Shown: in pieces, positions 32,264 through 40,103 of the stretch
Layout: every line of letters starts with the position of its first letter
How positions within the stretch are numbered: the stretch's first letter is position 1
Virus record (IMG/VR): IMGVR_UViG_3300010396_000059
Coordinates: 1-44,597 of that record
Reading direction: 5' to 3' (one strand)
Length of the DNA stretch: 44,597 nt
Source of the DNA: a virus
Made by a program: the position numbers and the translations under genes
The notes under the pieces: generated by a model
What the model saw: the letters and a program-made list of their open reading frames with translations, nothing else
Databases searched by the model: none
What the model was told of the DNA's origin: nothing

Positions 32264-32557
32264 TCAGGATTGCCGCTTCCTGCCGTAGATCACGACCCCA
32301 TCGACAGCTGCGCCGATGCCCCATAGCGCTGTCATTAGCAGCGCATAGGCACCAATCGCCACCATCACGAAAATCCAGATCAACAATGGCAATAGGAAGG
32401 ACACGAAGCCCAATACGAGGAACGCGAGACATCCGGTCCCAGTGCGCTCGCCAACCGAGCGCCCCTGGTTACGTTTGCTCCACCAGTCCGCGAACGAACC
32501 CATCTTTTTCCAGCCGCCGAGAGCTTGGTCACGGACTGCTTCGGTGAACTCGCTCAT
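32264..32557 (-). CDS. Two-segment membrane protein (97 aa)
   Basis: Starts in a TAATG overlap with the secreted protein gene, so the pair is co-translated. Residues 44-90 hold two adjacent membrane segments (CLAFLVLGFVSFLLPLLIWI and FVMVAIGAYALLMTALWGIG) with a basic C-terminus. The N-terminal 40 residues are soluble and basic. It could anchor or export the neighbour, or be a moron-type membrane factor. No named family. Confidence 0.6.
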   Translation of the reverse strand: MSEFTEAVRDQALGGWKKMGSFADWWSKRNQGRSVGERTGTGCLAFLVLGFVSFLLPLLIWIFVMVAIGAYALLMTALWGIGAAVDGVVIYGRKRQS

Positions 32558-33720
32558 TACCGTATTTCCGGAATGAAACTGATCGGTGCCTTCGCTTCGG
32601 CGACGGAATAGCCGGCCGCGTTATAGCCGGACATCGCGCTATAGTCGCTGCCTTCGAGCGACGCAATGCTCAGGTGCCCTTGCTGGACCTCGTCCCAAAT
32701 GCAGCCCGTGTTGTTGCAGCGACCACCTTGGGTCGTCGTGGGCAGCTTCTCAATTCCACTGAGCAGTCCGACTTCAGCGATGCGTTCCCCGTGTTCTTCG
32801 CAAACGCTTTCTTCGCACCATTCTGCCTTGGTGGTCGTGGCCCATACAGTGAACTCTGTATTACTGCCGCCGTTGCCGCAGCCATAGGAGTTCGCGGTCC
32901 AGCTACATGACGGCGCATTGATGGTGAGCCAGGGTACTCCGAGCGATGCCCCGGCTTCGTCGTTCAGCGTTCCGTGAACTTCGATATAGCCGAGTACCCA
33001 ACGCTTGCAGCCGATAGTTGAGCCGCCACTACCACCGTGTGCCCATTCTTCCCAAGAGCAGCCCGATTCCCCTTCTTCGCGTGTTGAATGCGCCAACGGC
33101 ACATAAGCGACGTTCAGCGTGATGTTCCCTTTGAGTGTTTCGATGTTCTCCACGCTCGTTTCGGTCGCGCTTGTCGCCCCCGAGCTGTAGATCGTCGTGA
33201 CCGTGTGTTCGCCGAGCTTTGAGTATGCGACGGGGCATTCTCCGCCCGTAGCGGAGCCGCCGACATTGATGGAGCAGGCTAGAAGCCCATCGTTGTAAAG
33301 GCTCAAGACGCCTTCTGGGAGGGGTGTAGATTCCGTTATCGCAGCAGTAGCGAGTGCAGCGGTTTCGACCGTGGCGCTCGCGCTGTAGGCGTAAGTGACC
33401 TTGAATGGGTCGGACGGGTCGCGCGTGAAGGATGGGTCCAAGTGGGCTTTCAGGTGGAGCGCGCGGGCGGGCGGAAGGGCTGCCAGCGGGGGCGTAGGCG
33501 CCACCTTGACGGACGGCTTCGGCGCCGCGTAGACGCACACGGTCTCCTTGACCTTCACGAGCCTGCCGTGCTCACGCTTCTTGACATGCTCGACCTTCCG
33601 CACGTAATGGGCCTTGCAGTGCTCTCGCTTTGGATGCTTGAGAACGTACTGCTTGGCTTGGGCGATCCCGCTCGAAGCTAGCGAGAGGGCTATTGCGATG
33701 AGGGCGATACGCTTGAGCAT
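32557..33720 (-). CDS. Secreted Ig-like protein of host type (387 aa)
   Basis: AAGGAGG ribosome binding site 8 bases before ATG. Signal peptide (MLKRIALIAIALSLASSGIA), then KQYVLKHPKREHCKAHYVRK and a basic segment KVEHVKKREHGRLVKVKETV, followed by beta-rich Ig-like regions (STPLPEGVLSLYNDGLLACS) and a Cys-rich C-terminal domain with several CxxxxC pairs. I recognise this build from secreted proteins of Thermoleophilia. It shares its N-terminal block with the broken gene at 20752-21523. It is encoded against the structural genes, so it is probably a moron or lysogenic conversion gene that alters the host surface. Confidence 0.7.
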   Translation of the reverse strand: MLKRIALIAIALSLASSGIAQAKQYVLKHPKREHCKAHYVRKVEHVKKREHGRLVKVKETVCVYAAPKPSVKVAPTPPLAALPPARALHLKAHLDPSFTRDPSDPFKVTYAYSASATVETAALATAAITESTPLPEGVLSLYNDGLLACSINVGGSATGGECPVAYSKLGEHTVTTIYSSGATSATETSVENIETLKGNITLNVAYVPLAHSTREEGESGCSWEEWAHGGSGGSTIGCKRWVLGYIEVHGTLNDEAGASLGVPWLTINAPSCSWTANSYGCGNGGSNTEFTVWATTTKAEWCEESVCEEHGERIAEVGLLSGIEKLPTTTQGGRCNNTGCIWDEVQQGHLSIASLEGSDYSAMSGYNAAGYSVAEAKAPISFIPEIR

Positions 33721-33809
33721 GTCAGAGCCTCCTTGGGGTTCTGGCCAGCCCCCGGCGATCCCTAGTCGCGCGGGGGCACCTTTCTGAATGTGCGAATAGT
33801 AGCATACTG

Positions 33810-34378
33810 TCAGCGATGCTTGGCCTTCTGGATATCGCTCGTTAGTTCTGCGATGAGTTGATTCAGGCGAGCGTGGGTGGGGTGCGGCACGGTTGCTGCG
33901 ACAGCCTGCCCAGCACCAGCACATTGAACGCTAGCGTGAATTTGGAGAGTTATCCCCGTTTCGTTACTAACGATAATGAACCAGCTTTGGTGTGTGGTTT
34001 CCATCTCGCTCGCAGCTATGCCTGCGATGCTGCCAAAGCCTCCCCCGCTGACGGCGTGGGAGCCGAATGGGCATACGGCTTCTGCGCCGGTCACTTTCCC
34101 GGGGGGCGCCCCAACTGTGGGACCCGTCACGGTTGTGAGGCCGCTTAGGTTGCTAGGCCCGGCGGGGCCAACAGGTCCTTGGGGCCCGACGCGCCAGTAG
34201 GTCCTGCGGGTCCAGTCACTCCGGCCCTGCCGTGGAGCTGCCGTAGGACGCTCGGCTTGATCTGTTTGCTGGATGTAATGACGTAACGACTGACCGCAAG
34301 GCCCGTCCCCGTCAGTGAGAAGAATACGGCGACGATGGCCACAGCCATCGAGGGTTTACGCAGGGCGCGTCTCAGCAT
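33810..34378 (-). pseudogene. Collagen-like surface protein, one-base deletion
   Basis: Starts at ATG 34376-34378 after AAGGGAGG. The N-terminal anchor (MLRRALRKPSMAVAIVAVFF) is followed by SRYVITSSKQIKPSVLRQLH and Gly-Pro repeats (TGPAGPTGASGP). The frame then ends at TAA after LAPPGLAT. Inserting one base in the GGGGCCC run at 34181-34187 gives GPVGPAGPSNLSGLTTVTGP and continues into AEAVCPFGSHAVSGGGFGSI and the end at 33810, 189 aa in all. Without the insertion two fragments remain (ending at 34145 and starting near 34130). The protein type is familiar from Solirubrobacterales. It may be decayed, phase-variable, or a sequencing error. Confidence 0.6.
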
Positions 34379-34442
34379 GGGGCCTCCCTTGGCCTTCGAT
34401 TTGGTGCCGCACCCTACCAAAGAGTCCGAATCAATAGAACGT

Positions 34443-34802
34443 TTAGGCATCATGGTCCGGCTGCTCTTGGGTTCTGGGGCCGCCTGGCATGACTACGGGC
34501 TGGGCGCCGGGGATACGCGTGTAGAGCGCCTTTACGGGGGTCAGTATGTAGAGACGGTCGGCGTCTCCCTTCAGCATGTAGTTGTAGTGCCCGTCAACCA
34601 TCTTGGTCCAGTTGATCGCCACGGTGACGATGCCGCAGCTACAGAGGTACTCGGTCTCGTCGCCCTCCACCTTGATCGTCATTGCCGGTAGTCCTATCTC
34701 TCGGTTGCATCCGGGGCAATCCGCGCTCAACCATGCCTCGCGAATACGTCCACCGTCCCCAGAATGGAGACCGACCTCTGCCATGAGTTCTTCAACCTTC
34801 AT
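34443..34802 (-). CDS. Zinc-ribbon hypothetical protein (119 aa)
   Basis: GGAGGGACAAAG leader before ATG. Two Cys pairs (CPGCNREIGLPAMTI and YLCSCGIVTVAIN) form a probable zinc ribbon; the C-terminal half is a beta/alpha domain (MVDGHYNYMLKGDADRLYIL) and the tail is Pro-rich. It is the first gene of the leftward accessory group that continues to 32264. Function unknown. Confidence 0.6.
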   Translation of the reverse strand: MKVEELMAEVGLHSGDGGRIREAWLSADCPGCNREIGLPAMTIKVEGDETEYLCSCGIVTVAINWTKMVDGHYNYMLKGDADRLYILTPVKALYTRIPGAQPVVMPGGPRTQEQPDHDA

Positions 34803-35037
34803 CTTTGTCCCTCCTCCGAGTGGTCACGATGATGTTCGGGCCATCCAGACGGCAATCAATGCGGCTGTACCGACAGTCAAAGATGTGTCGGACGGTGAGC
34901 GAGCACAGCAACGATCTTTGATTAGGCGCGGCGCTTCGTATGGTTGAACAACTCGTAGCAACCTATGGAACTTGCGTAGCGAATCAACAGAACGGTGGGG
35001 GTTCCCGGATGGCGATATCTAACGGATGCGCTGATGG
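34803..35037 (+). other. Intergenic region between divergent gene groups
   Basis: 235 bases between the leftward accessory group and the rightward lysis group, so it should hold promoters for both. A plus-strand stretch to about 34947 reads like protein (DDVRAIQTAINAAVPTVKDV) but has no start codon and could be a gene remnant. I could not assign confident promoter boxes. Confidence 0.4.
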
Positions 35038-35241
35038 ATGAGGCGCAGTCGATCAGTATGGCGGCGAGTAGCCCGGGATTGGCCTCGGTGGGCGCAGGTG
35101 GCAGGTTTGCTGCTGGGCACGGAGCAGATCCTCGCGTGGTGGCTCGCAGGCCACGAACCGAACCTTGGAGCGATCACGTTCGCGGGAGCTCTCCTGATGT
35201 TCCAGCGTATCGCCCGCCCCCCGGCAAAGGACAGCGAGTGA
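35038..35241 (+). CDS. Small membrane protein, holin-like (67 aa)
   Basis: ATG at 35038. Basic N-terminus (MRRSRSVWRRVARDWPRWAQ), then a membrane stretch (VAGLLLGTEQILAWWLAG) and a second hydrophobic piece (AITFAGALLMFQ). The stop overlaps the next start as GTGA. Position at the head of the lysis region suggests a holin or membrane partner. No named family. Confidence 0.5.
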   Translation: MRRSRSVWRRVARDWPRWAQVAGLLLGTEQILAWWLAGHEPNLGAITFAGALLMFQRIARPPAKDSE

Positions 35242-35330
35242 GCTGGCTTCGTCATGGACATATTTGCTTGCTGCTCGCGGGGAGCGGTGTGGTGGCGATC
35301 GCGCAATGGGTGGGTCTCTTCCATGTTTAG
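35238..35330 (+). CDS. 30-aa membrane peptide
   Basis: GTG start in a GTGA overlap, stop overlapping the next ATG (ATGTTTAG). The sequence MSWLRHGHICLLLAGSGVVA followed by IAQWVGLF is one hydrophobic segment. Tight coupling on both sides supports translation. It may be a small lysis peptide. Function unknown. Confidence 0.45.
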   Translation: MSWLRHGHICLLLAGSGVVAIAQWVGLFHV

Positions 35331-36111
35331 GCGGATCGGACGGGTGCTTGACCGGGTGGGCTGGCTCATCGCGATCGTTTTCTTGGGTGTCGGGTTCGTT
35401 GTTTTGCACGATCAGAGCGTCAAGCTGGGCAACGACTCGAAACGCATCGGCGAGCAGACTATGAGCCTCGAAGCGCTGTCTGCCCAGAATGGGACGTTGA
35501 TTGTGACGTTGGAAGCCGAGGTCGCACGGGAGCGCTCACGAGCGATCCAGGCCGCCGATGCGTACTGTCGATTGAAGCATTACGAGACATTGTCGGGTGG
35601 TGCGGTATTGCGGATCGCAGCAGGTTTTCATCTACTCTCCTCTCGCGCGCAGGCTCGCTGGAGGGTCGCACTTGAGCGGGTCGCACAGATCCCTGCCGCA
35701 TCCTCGTGTTCGGGCACACCAGTGGGTCTCAGGAGACCACCTAGCCGTCCGGAAGATCGGAGTCTCGTCTCGCAGGGGGAAGCGCTCGTAGCACCATCCG
35801 TCGGCGCTCCGATCATCCACCGGCCGCCCGCACATCACCCGCACGTCACCCCTCCGTCACGTCACACGACACCACAGCCTGCACCCCGGGCGCCCTCAAT
35901 TGCTCCTCCACCATTGCCGCCTGCTGCGCCTAGCCCTCCGAGTCCACCGCCGCATAGCCCACCGATCCCGCCTGCTCCTCCACCTGTTCCTGTTGCGCCT
36001 CCAGTCGAACCGCCTGCTCACAAGAAAGGTCCCCTCGGGTTGCCTTGCATTGAAGTGGCCCATATCGAAGTGGCGTGTCATTCATCTCGCGTAGCCCGGG
36101 GGCATCCGTGA
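35323..36111 (+). CDS. Spanin-like membrane-anchored Pro-rich protein (262 aa)
   Basis: ATG at 35323 overlaps the previous stop; an in-frame ATG upstream is inside that gene. Residues 12-32 are one membrane segment (LIAIVFLGVGFVVLHDQ), residues 35-95 a coiled coil (QTMSLEALSAQNGTLIVTLE), and residues 150-235 a long Pro/His-rich spacer (PPPLPPAAPSPPSPPPHSPP). This resembles an envelope-spanning protein such as a Pro-rich spanin or a cell wall-spanning factor. Stop overlaps the next gene as GTGA. Assignment is structural analogy only. Confidence 0.5.
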   Translation: MFRRIGRVLDRVGWLIAIVFLGVGFVVLHDQSVKLGNDSKRIGEQTMSLEALSAQNGTLIVTLEAEVARERSRAIQAADAYCRLKHYETLSGGAVLRIAAGFHLLSSRAQARWRVALERVAQIPAASSCSGTPVGLRRPPSRPEDRSLVSQGEALVAPSVGAPIIHRPPAHHPHVTPPSRHTTPQPAPRAPSIAPPPLPPAAPSPPSPPPHSPPIPPAPPPVPVAPPVEPPAHKKGPLGLPCIEVAHIEVACHSSRVARGHP

Positions 36112-36410
36112 TCGCTGTCGAGTGGATCAGCCACCCTGTAGTGATCGTGACGAGCGAGGGGGAAGCACTCACTTTTCTGAGCATCGCTGTCCTTCTGGCT
36201 TCGGTGATCACGAGTGCATGGCGCTACTGGAAAGTCACCGAGTGCCATATAGCTCGGTGTCGCAAACATCAGTGGAAGAAGGTGCCCGGGACCGACCATG
36301 TGGTCTGCAAGCCGCACTTGAAGTCGATCACCGGCAAGGGCGAGCCCTCGCACGCCGAGGTCCTCGAGGACCACAAGGCCGCTCGCCACGACGCTGCCCG
36401 CAAGCTCTAA
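36108..36410 (+). CDS. Membrane protein with basic Cys/His tail (100 aa)
   Basis: GTG start in a GTGA overlap. Residues 20-40 (ALTFLSIAVLLASVITSAWR) are one membrane segment; the rest is basic and soluble (CHIARCRKHQWKKVPGTDHV) with Cys/His spacing that could bind zinc. Helical C-terminus (SHAEVLEDHKAARHDAARKL). It may be a small holin or a partner of the spanin-like protein. Function uncertain. Confidence 0.55.
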   Translation: MIAVEWISHPVVIVTSEGEALTFLSIAVLLASVITSAWRYWKVTECHIARCRKHQWKKVPGTDHVVCKPHLKSITGKGEPSHAEVLEDHKAARHDAARKL

Positions 36411-36431
36411 CCCACCTCTAGGGAGGTCTCC

Positions 36432-37259
36432 ATGAAGTCTCGTTGTCTCGCGGCACTCGCCGTGCTGCTCGTGTTCGCTGGGTGTGGAGGAACGGTCACG
36501 CACACGGTCACTCAGCTCACGCCCGCACCACAGGTGACGTACATCCCACCGGAGAGCTCTGTGACGCCGGAAGGCGCGGTCACGGCTTCGCCTCCTGTCT
36601 CGATCTCACCGACGGTCAAGCACCAGTTGACGATCGACACGGCGGGCCTGCATCTCATCGAGCAGTTCGAGGGGTATCAGCGTTGTGCGTATTGGGATCC
36701 CTTTGGTCGTGTCTACACGGCTGGGTTCGGCCAGACGAAAGGCGTCTATCGAGGGTTCTGTTTCGCGGGCCGGGCTGCTGCCGAGGCGAACCTCAAGCGG
36801 TCGGTGCAGATCGAATACGAGTGGGCCGTCCATGCCATCGGCTACCCGTTCAACCAGCATGAGGTCGACGCGCTCGACAGCTTCAGTTACAACCTCGGCA
36901 GTGGAATATTTGTAGGCGCGCTCCGGTCCGATCTCGAGCGCGGCCAGGTCTACGCAGCGTCGCGGATCATGCTCGCCTACGATCACGCCGGGGGAGTCGT
37001 CCTCCCCGGGTTGAAGACCCGTCGTGAACTCGAGGTCCGGCTCCTCCTGTTGCCTGTCGCCAAACCGGCTAAGCGCAACCGGGCCGCTGAACACGCTCAC
37101 TTGAAACGGCTCGATCTCGAACGGGCCAAGATCCGCCGGCACCTGTTGAACGCGGGTTGCCGAGTCAAGCATCCACGGCCTGCATGTACACCGCTGCGTA
37201 AGCGCGGGGCGGCCGTCAACGAGGAGATTCGTCTACTCAAGTCGAGAGGAGTGAAGTAA
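36432..37259 (+). CDS. GH24 lysozyme (endolysin) with lipoprotein signal
   Basis: 275 aa, strong GGGAGG ribosome binding site. The N-terminus has a signal peptide ending in LVFAGC with the lipobox Cys at residue 18, then a Pro/Thr linker. Residues 70-190 are a T4-type lysozyme: IEQFEGYQRCAYWDPFGRVY with catalytic Glu80, then TAGFGQTKGVY. SFSYNLGSGIFVGALRSDLE is the conserved helical core. A basic Arg/Lys-rich C-terminus with Cys pairs may bind wall. Export by its own signal would make it independent of a pore-forming holin, with lipid anchoring holding it at the membrane. Confidence 0.8.
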   Translation: MKSRCLAALAVLLVFAGCGGTVTHTVTQLTPAPQVTYIPPESSVTPEGAVTASPPVSISPTVKHQLTIDTAGLHLIEQFEGYQRCAYWDPFGRVYTAGFGQTKGVYRGFCFAGRAAAEANLKRSVQIEYEWAVHAIGYPFNQHEVDALDSFSYNLGSGIFVGALRSDLERGQVYAASRIMLAYDHAGGVVLPGLKTRRELEVRLLLLPVAKPAKRNRAAEHAHLKRLDLERAKIRRHLLNAGCRVKHPRPACTPLRKRGAAVNEEIRLLKSRGVK

Positions 37260-37447
37260 TGCGCTGTCCTCATTGTGGTCGCTGCTCTGAGTGTGGAGCA
37301 CGCGAAGACGTTCGACCCGTTCCCGTTTGGCCTCCTCCGGGAGAACCGCTTCGCACGATCCCGATTCGCTTTGACGAGCCGTATTGGCCGGGCTATGGAG
37401 AAACAGCTACTTCGCTGCCCAATCGGCCTTTCATCGTCACCTGCTGA
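37259..37447 (+). CDS. Small zinc-ribbon protein (62 aa)
   Basis: Overlaps the lysozyme stop by one base (TAATG). The N-terminus is MRCPHCGRCSECGARE, a compact three-pair Cys motif, followed by a Pro-rich part. It is likely coupled to the lysozyme. Function unknown. Confidence 0.5.
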   Translation: MRCPHCGRCSECGAREDVRPVPVWPPPGEPLRTIPIRFDEPYWPGYGETATSLPNRPFIVTC

Positions 37448-37478
37448 ATCCCTAACCCGATAACTCAAAGGAGACACC

Positions 37479-37850
37479 ATGAAACTTCAGCTCCCGTCGT
37501 GGGCGACCACTGTGGGTGGTCTCGTCACGGGCATCCTCGCCGTGCTCAACCAGACCACGTTCACCTTCGCTGCCCAGTGGCAGGTGTACATCACGATCGC
37601 GTTGTTCTTCTTGTCCGGTATCGGGATCAGTCCGCTGGTGGGTCCTGCGTTCAGGGCTGCTTTGCACATCACTACCAAGGTGAGCCTGGTCATCTCCTCT
37701 GCTCTGGGAGCGTTGGCGTTGGCTGCTACGACCCTGTCGATCTCCAGTGATGCTAAGGGCGCGATCCTTGGTGTCCTGACGTTCCTGGCGGCTCTGGGGT
37801 TTGCTCCTACGGCTCCTGTGGTGGTTGGTCAGATTCGGGGTGGACGATGA
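37479..37850 (+). CDS. Holin candidate (123 aa, three membrane segments)
   Basis: AAAGGAGA ribosome binding site. Three hydrophobic stretches (TVGGLVTGILAVLN; WQVYITIALFFLSGIGIS; KVSLVISSALGALALAATTL and a final LGVLTFLAALGFAPTAPVVV) with a short basic C-terminus (GQIRGGR), the arrangement of actinophage holins beside a lysin. The stop overlaps the protease gene as ATGA. It would form the membrane lesion in lysis timing. Confidence 0.6.
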   Translation: MKLQLPSWATTVGGLVTGILAVLNQTTFTFAAQWQVYITIALFFLSGIGISPLVGPAFRAALHITTKVSLVISSALGALALAATTLSISSDAKGAILGVLTFLAALGFAPTAPVVVGQIRGGR

Positions 37851-38686
37851 CCCGCGCCGCTACGAGCTACGGCCGCTACCAGGTCGCAGAGCCCCCCTCG
37901 GCTCTCCTGAGCGTGCACCAGCACGACGGGACGAGCACTCTCAAAGAGGTCGATCACGAGCCGAAGGTGGCCGTTCTCGACCAGGAGGACCTGTTCGCTC
38001 AGGGCATCCGTGTCTCGACGTTCATTCCGGGCGCGAAGGATGTGGATGCTCTCGGGTCGTGTACGGCGAACGCGACGACTTCAGCGCTGTCGAACATGCT
38101 GAGCGAGGCCGCATTCGCGGCATGGGTTGGCGAGCAGGTGCTCGTCGGCGGTGGCACGACCTACTCCGACACGGTCGCGGCGGAGAAGGCAGCGATCCGC
38201 TTCTACCACGGATGCACCGACCAGACCGGGAGCACGGCCGAAGAGTGGCCGCCCACCGATTGCGGCTCTTCAGGTCCATACATCGTCAGCGAGCTGGAAC
38301 GCCTCAAACTCGTCAAAGGGGCAAAGATCGCATCGGGCGCCCAGAACATCGTCTCCCTGTTGCAGACCAACGGGATCTTGCAGGGCACGCCTTGGTTCTA
38401 CGCGGCAGAGGAACCGGATGTTCACGGGTTCGTGGACGGGGACGGGTCTGTTAGCGCTATCGAAGCCCTCATCAACTCGGGAGTCGCGGGCGGTCATGAG
38501 ACCTACCAGTCGGCTATCGAGAAGCTGGTGGTTCTCCCGAGCGGCCACGTGGACCCGTTCAACACGGTCATCCGGGTCAGGAACTCGTGGGGGCCGAGCT
38601 GGGGCGATCACGGGTCGTGCCGGTTTCACCTCTCGACGCTCGTAGCGATCCAGAGCGCCTGCGACTTCAGGCAGCTGGTCGCGTGA
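37847..38686 (+). CDS. Papain-like (C1) cysteine peptidase (279 aa)
   Basis: ATGA overlap with the holin candidate. The catalytic triad is visible: GSCTANATTSALSNMLSE with Cys72, GGHETYQ with His217 and VRNSWGPSWGDHG with Asn246; the NSWG-x-x-WG block is diagnostic. There is no signal peptide and no obvious inhibitory propeptide, and the first 40 residues are extended. It is followed by a phospholipase D-like gene in GTGA overlap. The target could be a host or phage protein in the cytoplasm, or a wall peptide if released at lysis. Confidence 0.8.
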   Translation: MTRAATSYGRYQVAEPPSALLSVHQHDGTSTLKEVDHEPKVAVLDQEDLFAQGIRVSTFIPGAKDVDALGSCTANATTSALSNMLSEAAFAAWVGEQVLVGGGTTYSDTVAAEKAAIRFYHGCTDQTGSTAEEWPPTDCGSSGPYIVSELERLKLVKGAKIASGAQNIVSLLQTNGILQGTPWFYAAEEPDVHGFVDGDGSVSAIEALINSGVAGGHETYQSAIEKLVVLPSGHVDPFNTVIRVRNSWGPSWGDHGSCRFHLSTLVAIQSACDFRQLVA

Positions 38687-39240
38687 CACTCCGTGAAGCC
38701 TTCGGTCGGCTTGACACGTTTCGTGCTCAGCCGGCCGCTCACGGCTACCCCGAAAACCTCCGGCACCTGTTCGCTCCTATCGACCAGGTGCATGAAGCAC
38801 TCGTGTCGCTGTGTCAGGCATCCAGCCTGTCTATCGCGGCGGCAATATACGGGTGGGACGACGACGAGATCGATGCCCTGTTCCGCTCGAAGCTCGAAGA
38901 AGAACACGTTCCGGTCGTCCTCGCGCTCGATAAGAGCCAAGCGGGGGGTGTCCATGAGCGCAAGATCTTGGCTGAGTGGAAGCCCGACCAGATCGGTAAC
39001 GCGATCGTCATCGGTCACAGCTCGAAGGGAGCGATCAGTCACGACAAGATGATCGTCCTTGATGGTCAGGTCACGGTCTGTGGTTCGACCAACCTCTCCG
39101 AATCCGGAGAGAGCAAGCAGAACAATGAGGCGGTCATCGTCTGGGATCCAGTGTTCGCTGCTGAGGCCCGGGCACGCATCGACTGCATCCATAACGAGAT
39201 GCACGGTCAAATGGTCGCGAAAGGGGAACTGACCTCATGA
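38683..39240 (+). CDS. Phospholipase D-like (single HKD) protein (185 aa)
   Basis: GTG start in a GTGA overlap with the peptidase. One HKD motif, SHDKMIVLDGQVTVCGSTNL, with His120, Lys122 and Asp127, followed by the GSTNLS strand typical of Nuc/PLDc_2 proteins; these act as homodimers so that two motifs form one active site. Substrates in the family are DNA or phospholipid. N-terminal helix and DKSQAGGVHERKI complete the fold. No signal peptide. The stop overlaps the next membrane gene as ATGA, indicating coordinated expression. Confidence 0.8.
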   Translation: MTLREAFGRLDTFRAQPAAHGYPENLRHLFAPIDQVHEALVSLCQASSLSIAAAIYGWDDDEIDALFRSKLEEEHVPVVLALDKSQAGGVHERKILAEWKPDQIGNAIVIGHSSKGAISHDKMIVLDGQVTVCGSTNLSESGESKQNNEAVIVWDPVFAAEARARIDCIHNEMHGQMVAKGELTS

Positions 39241-39374
39241 GCCTCAACTCGGAGGGCGGCAAGCGTTCTGCGCAACTCCTCGTCTTGCTCCTCATTGTCG
39301 TCTTGATCGGAGCTCTGGTCTATGGCGTCTATGAGTTCTTGCACTGGGCTCGTATCCTGGGTCAGCTCGACTAG
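39237..39374 (+). CDS. 45-aa single-span membrane protein
   Basis: ATG in an ATGA overlap with the PLD-like gene. Short polar N-terminus then one clear membrane segment (QLLVLLLIVVLIGALVYGVY) and a short tail ending ILGQLD. It is likely co-expressed with the peptidase and PLD-like protein and could localise or act with them. Function unknown. Confidence 0.6.
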   Translation: MSLNSEGGKRSAQLLVLLLIVVLIGALVYGVYEFLHWARILGQLD

Positions 39375-39376
39375 GG

Positions 39377-39850
39377 ATGGCTGCGGTCCCGGGTCACCCG
39401 TTCACTCGACGGCAATGGGAGATCGTTTTACGCCTAGCTGACGGTGCGATGTGCGCGGAGATCGCCCGACAGGAGAGCAAAGATCCGGCCGCGATCCGCC
39501 ATCTCGCTGCTTTTGCCCGACAACGGATCGGTGCCAAAAGCAACGATGAGTTGTTGCACGTGTGCTACCGGGAAGGGTGGCTCGGCGAACACACGGGTCT
39601 CCTCGAACGGGAGGCCGCGGTCGCTATTCGTGAACGCGAGCTCGACGAATGGCCCGAGGTCACTCCCGCTCAACGCGCCTACCTCGACAGGTTCGACCGG
39701 ATGCTCAAGACCCCGTACGGCTCCGAAGCTGAGCGTCGAGCACGACTAGAGATGCGGTACATGCTCGGCGCCATGTGCATCGAGAAGGGCATCCCCGTGC
39801 CTGGGGCTCGTCGTGAGCTCGAGCAGCCTGTGCTCGCTCTCGCTGCTTAG
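39377..39850 (+). CDS. LuxR-type (GerE) helix-turn-helix protein (157 aa)
   Basis: Starts 2 bases after the previous stop. Residues 7-60 match a GerE-type helix-turn-helix: FTRRQWEIVLRLADGAMCAE then IARQESKDPAAIRHLAAFAR and RIGAKSNDELL. The C-terminal part is helical (PAQRAYLDRFDRMLKTPYGS) without a receiver or ligand domain, so this is a stand-alone regulator. At the end of the lysis-region operon it could time late genes. Target unknown. Confidence 0.65.
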   Translation: MAAVPGHPFTRRQWEIVLRLADGAMCAEIARQESKDPAAIRHLAAFARQRIGAKSNDELLHVCYREGWLGEHTGLLEREAAVAIRERELDEWPEVTPAQRAYLDRFDRMLKTPYGSEAERRARLEMRYMLGAMCIEKGIPVPGARRELEQPVLALAA

Positions 39851-39855
39851 TCCGC

Positions 39856-40002
39856 TCAGGTGAAGAGACGTGCGAATCCGCGCTCGATAGATCCCTGGAC
39901 TTCGCCGAACACTTCGGCAAGGAAGTCGAGGAACGTGTAGCGCGGCCACACGGTGCTTGGATGACGCGTGGCTCGGTAGCCGTTGCGGTAGTGCTCAAGC
40001 AT
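39856..40002 (-). CDS. Small helical protein (48 aa)
   Basis: Leftward frame with an in-frame TAA just before the ATG. The product (YRNGYRATRHPSTVWPRYTF then LDFLAEVFGEVQGSIERGFA) has a clean, high-GC wobble pattern and reads as an amphipathic protein. It converges on the LuxR-type gene. Ribosome binding site is weak. No family recognised. Confidence 0.45.
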   Translation of the reverse strand: MLEHYRNGYRATRHPSTVWPRYTFLDFLAEVFGEVQGSIERGFARLFT

Positions 40003-40103
40003 TCGTGCAGCTTACCCCGTCGAGGTGACGGGAAGACGCCGCGAGCCCCGGGCGTGATCCGGCCTCGAGCATTGCGCTGGGGCTCAACGAAGAGGAGGTT
40101 GCT

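Noticed and set aside
35896-36094. Open frames on both strands in the Pro-rich region
   Set aside because: CCN-rich DNA keeps other frames open; only the frame from 35323 has a membrane segment and coupled ends.
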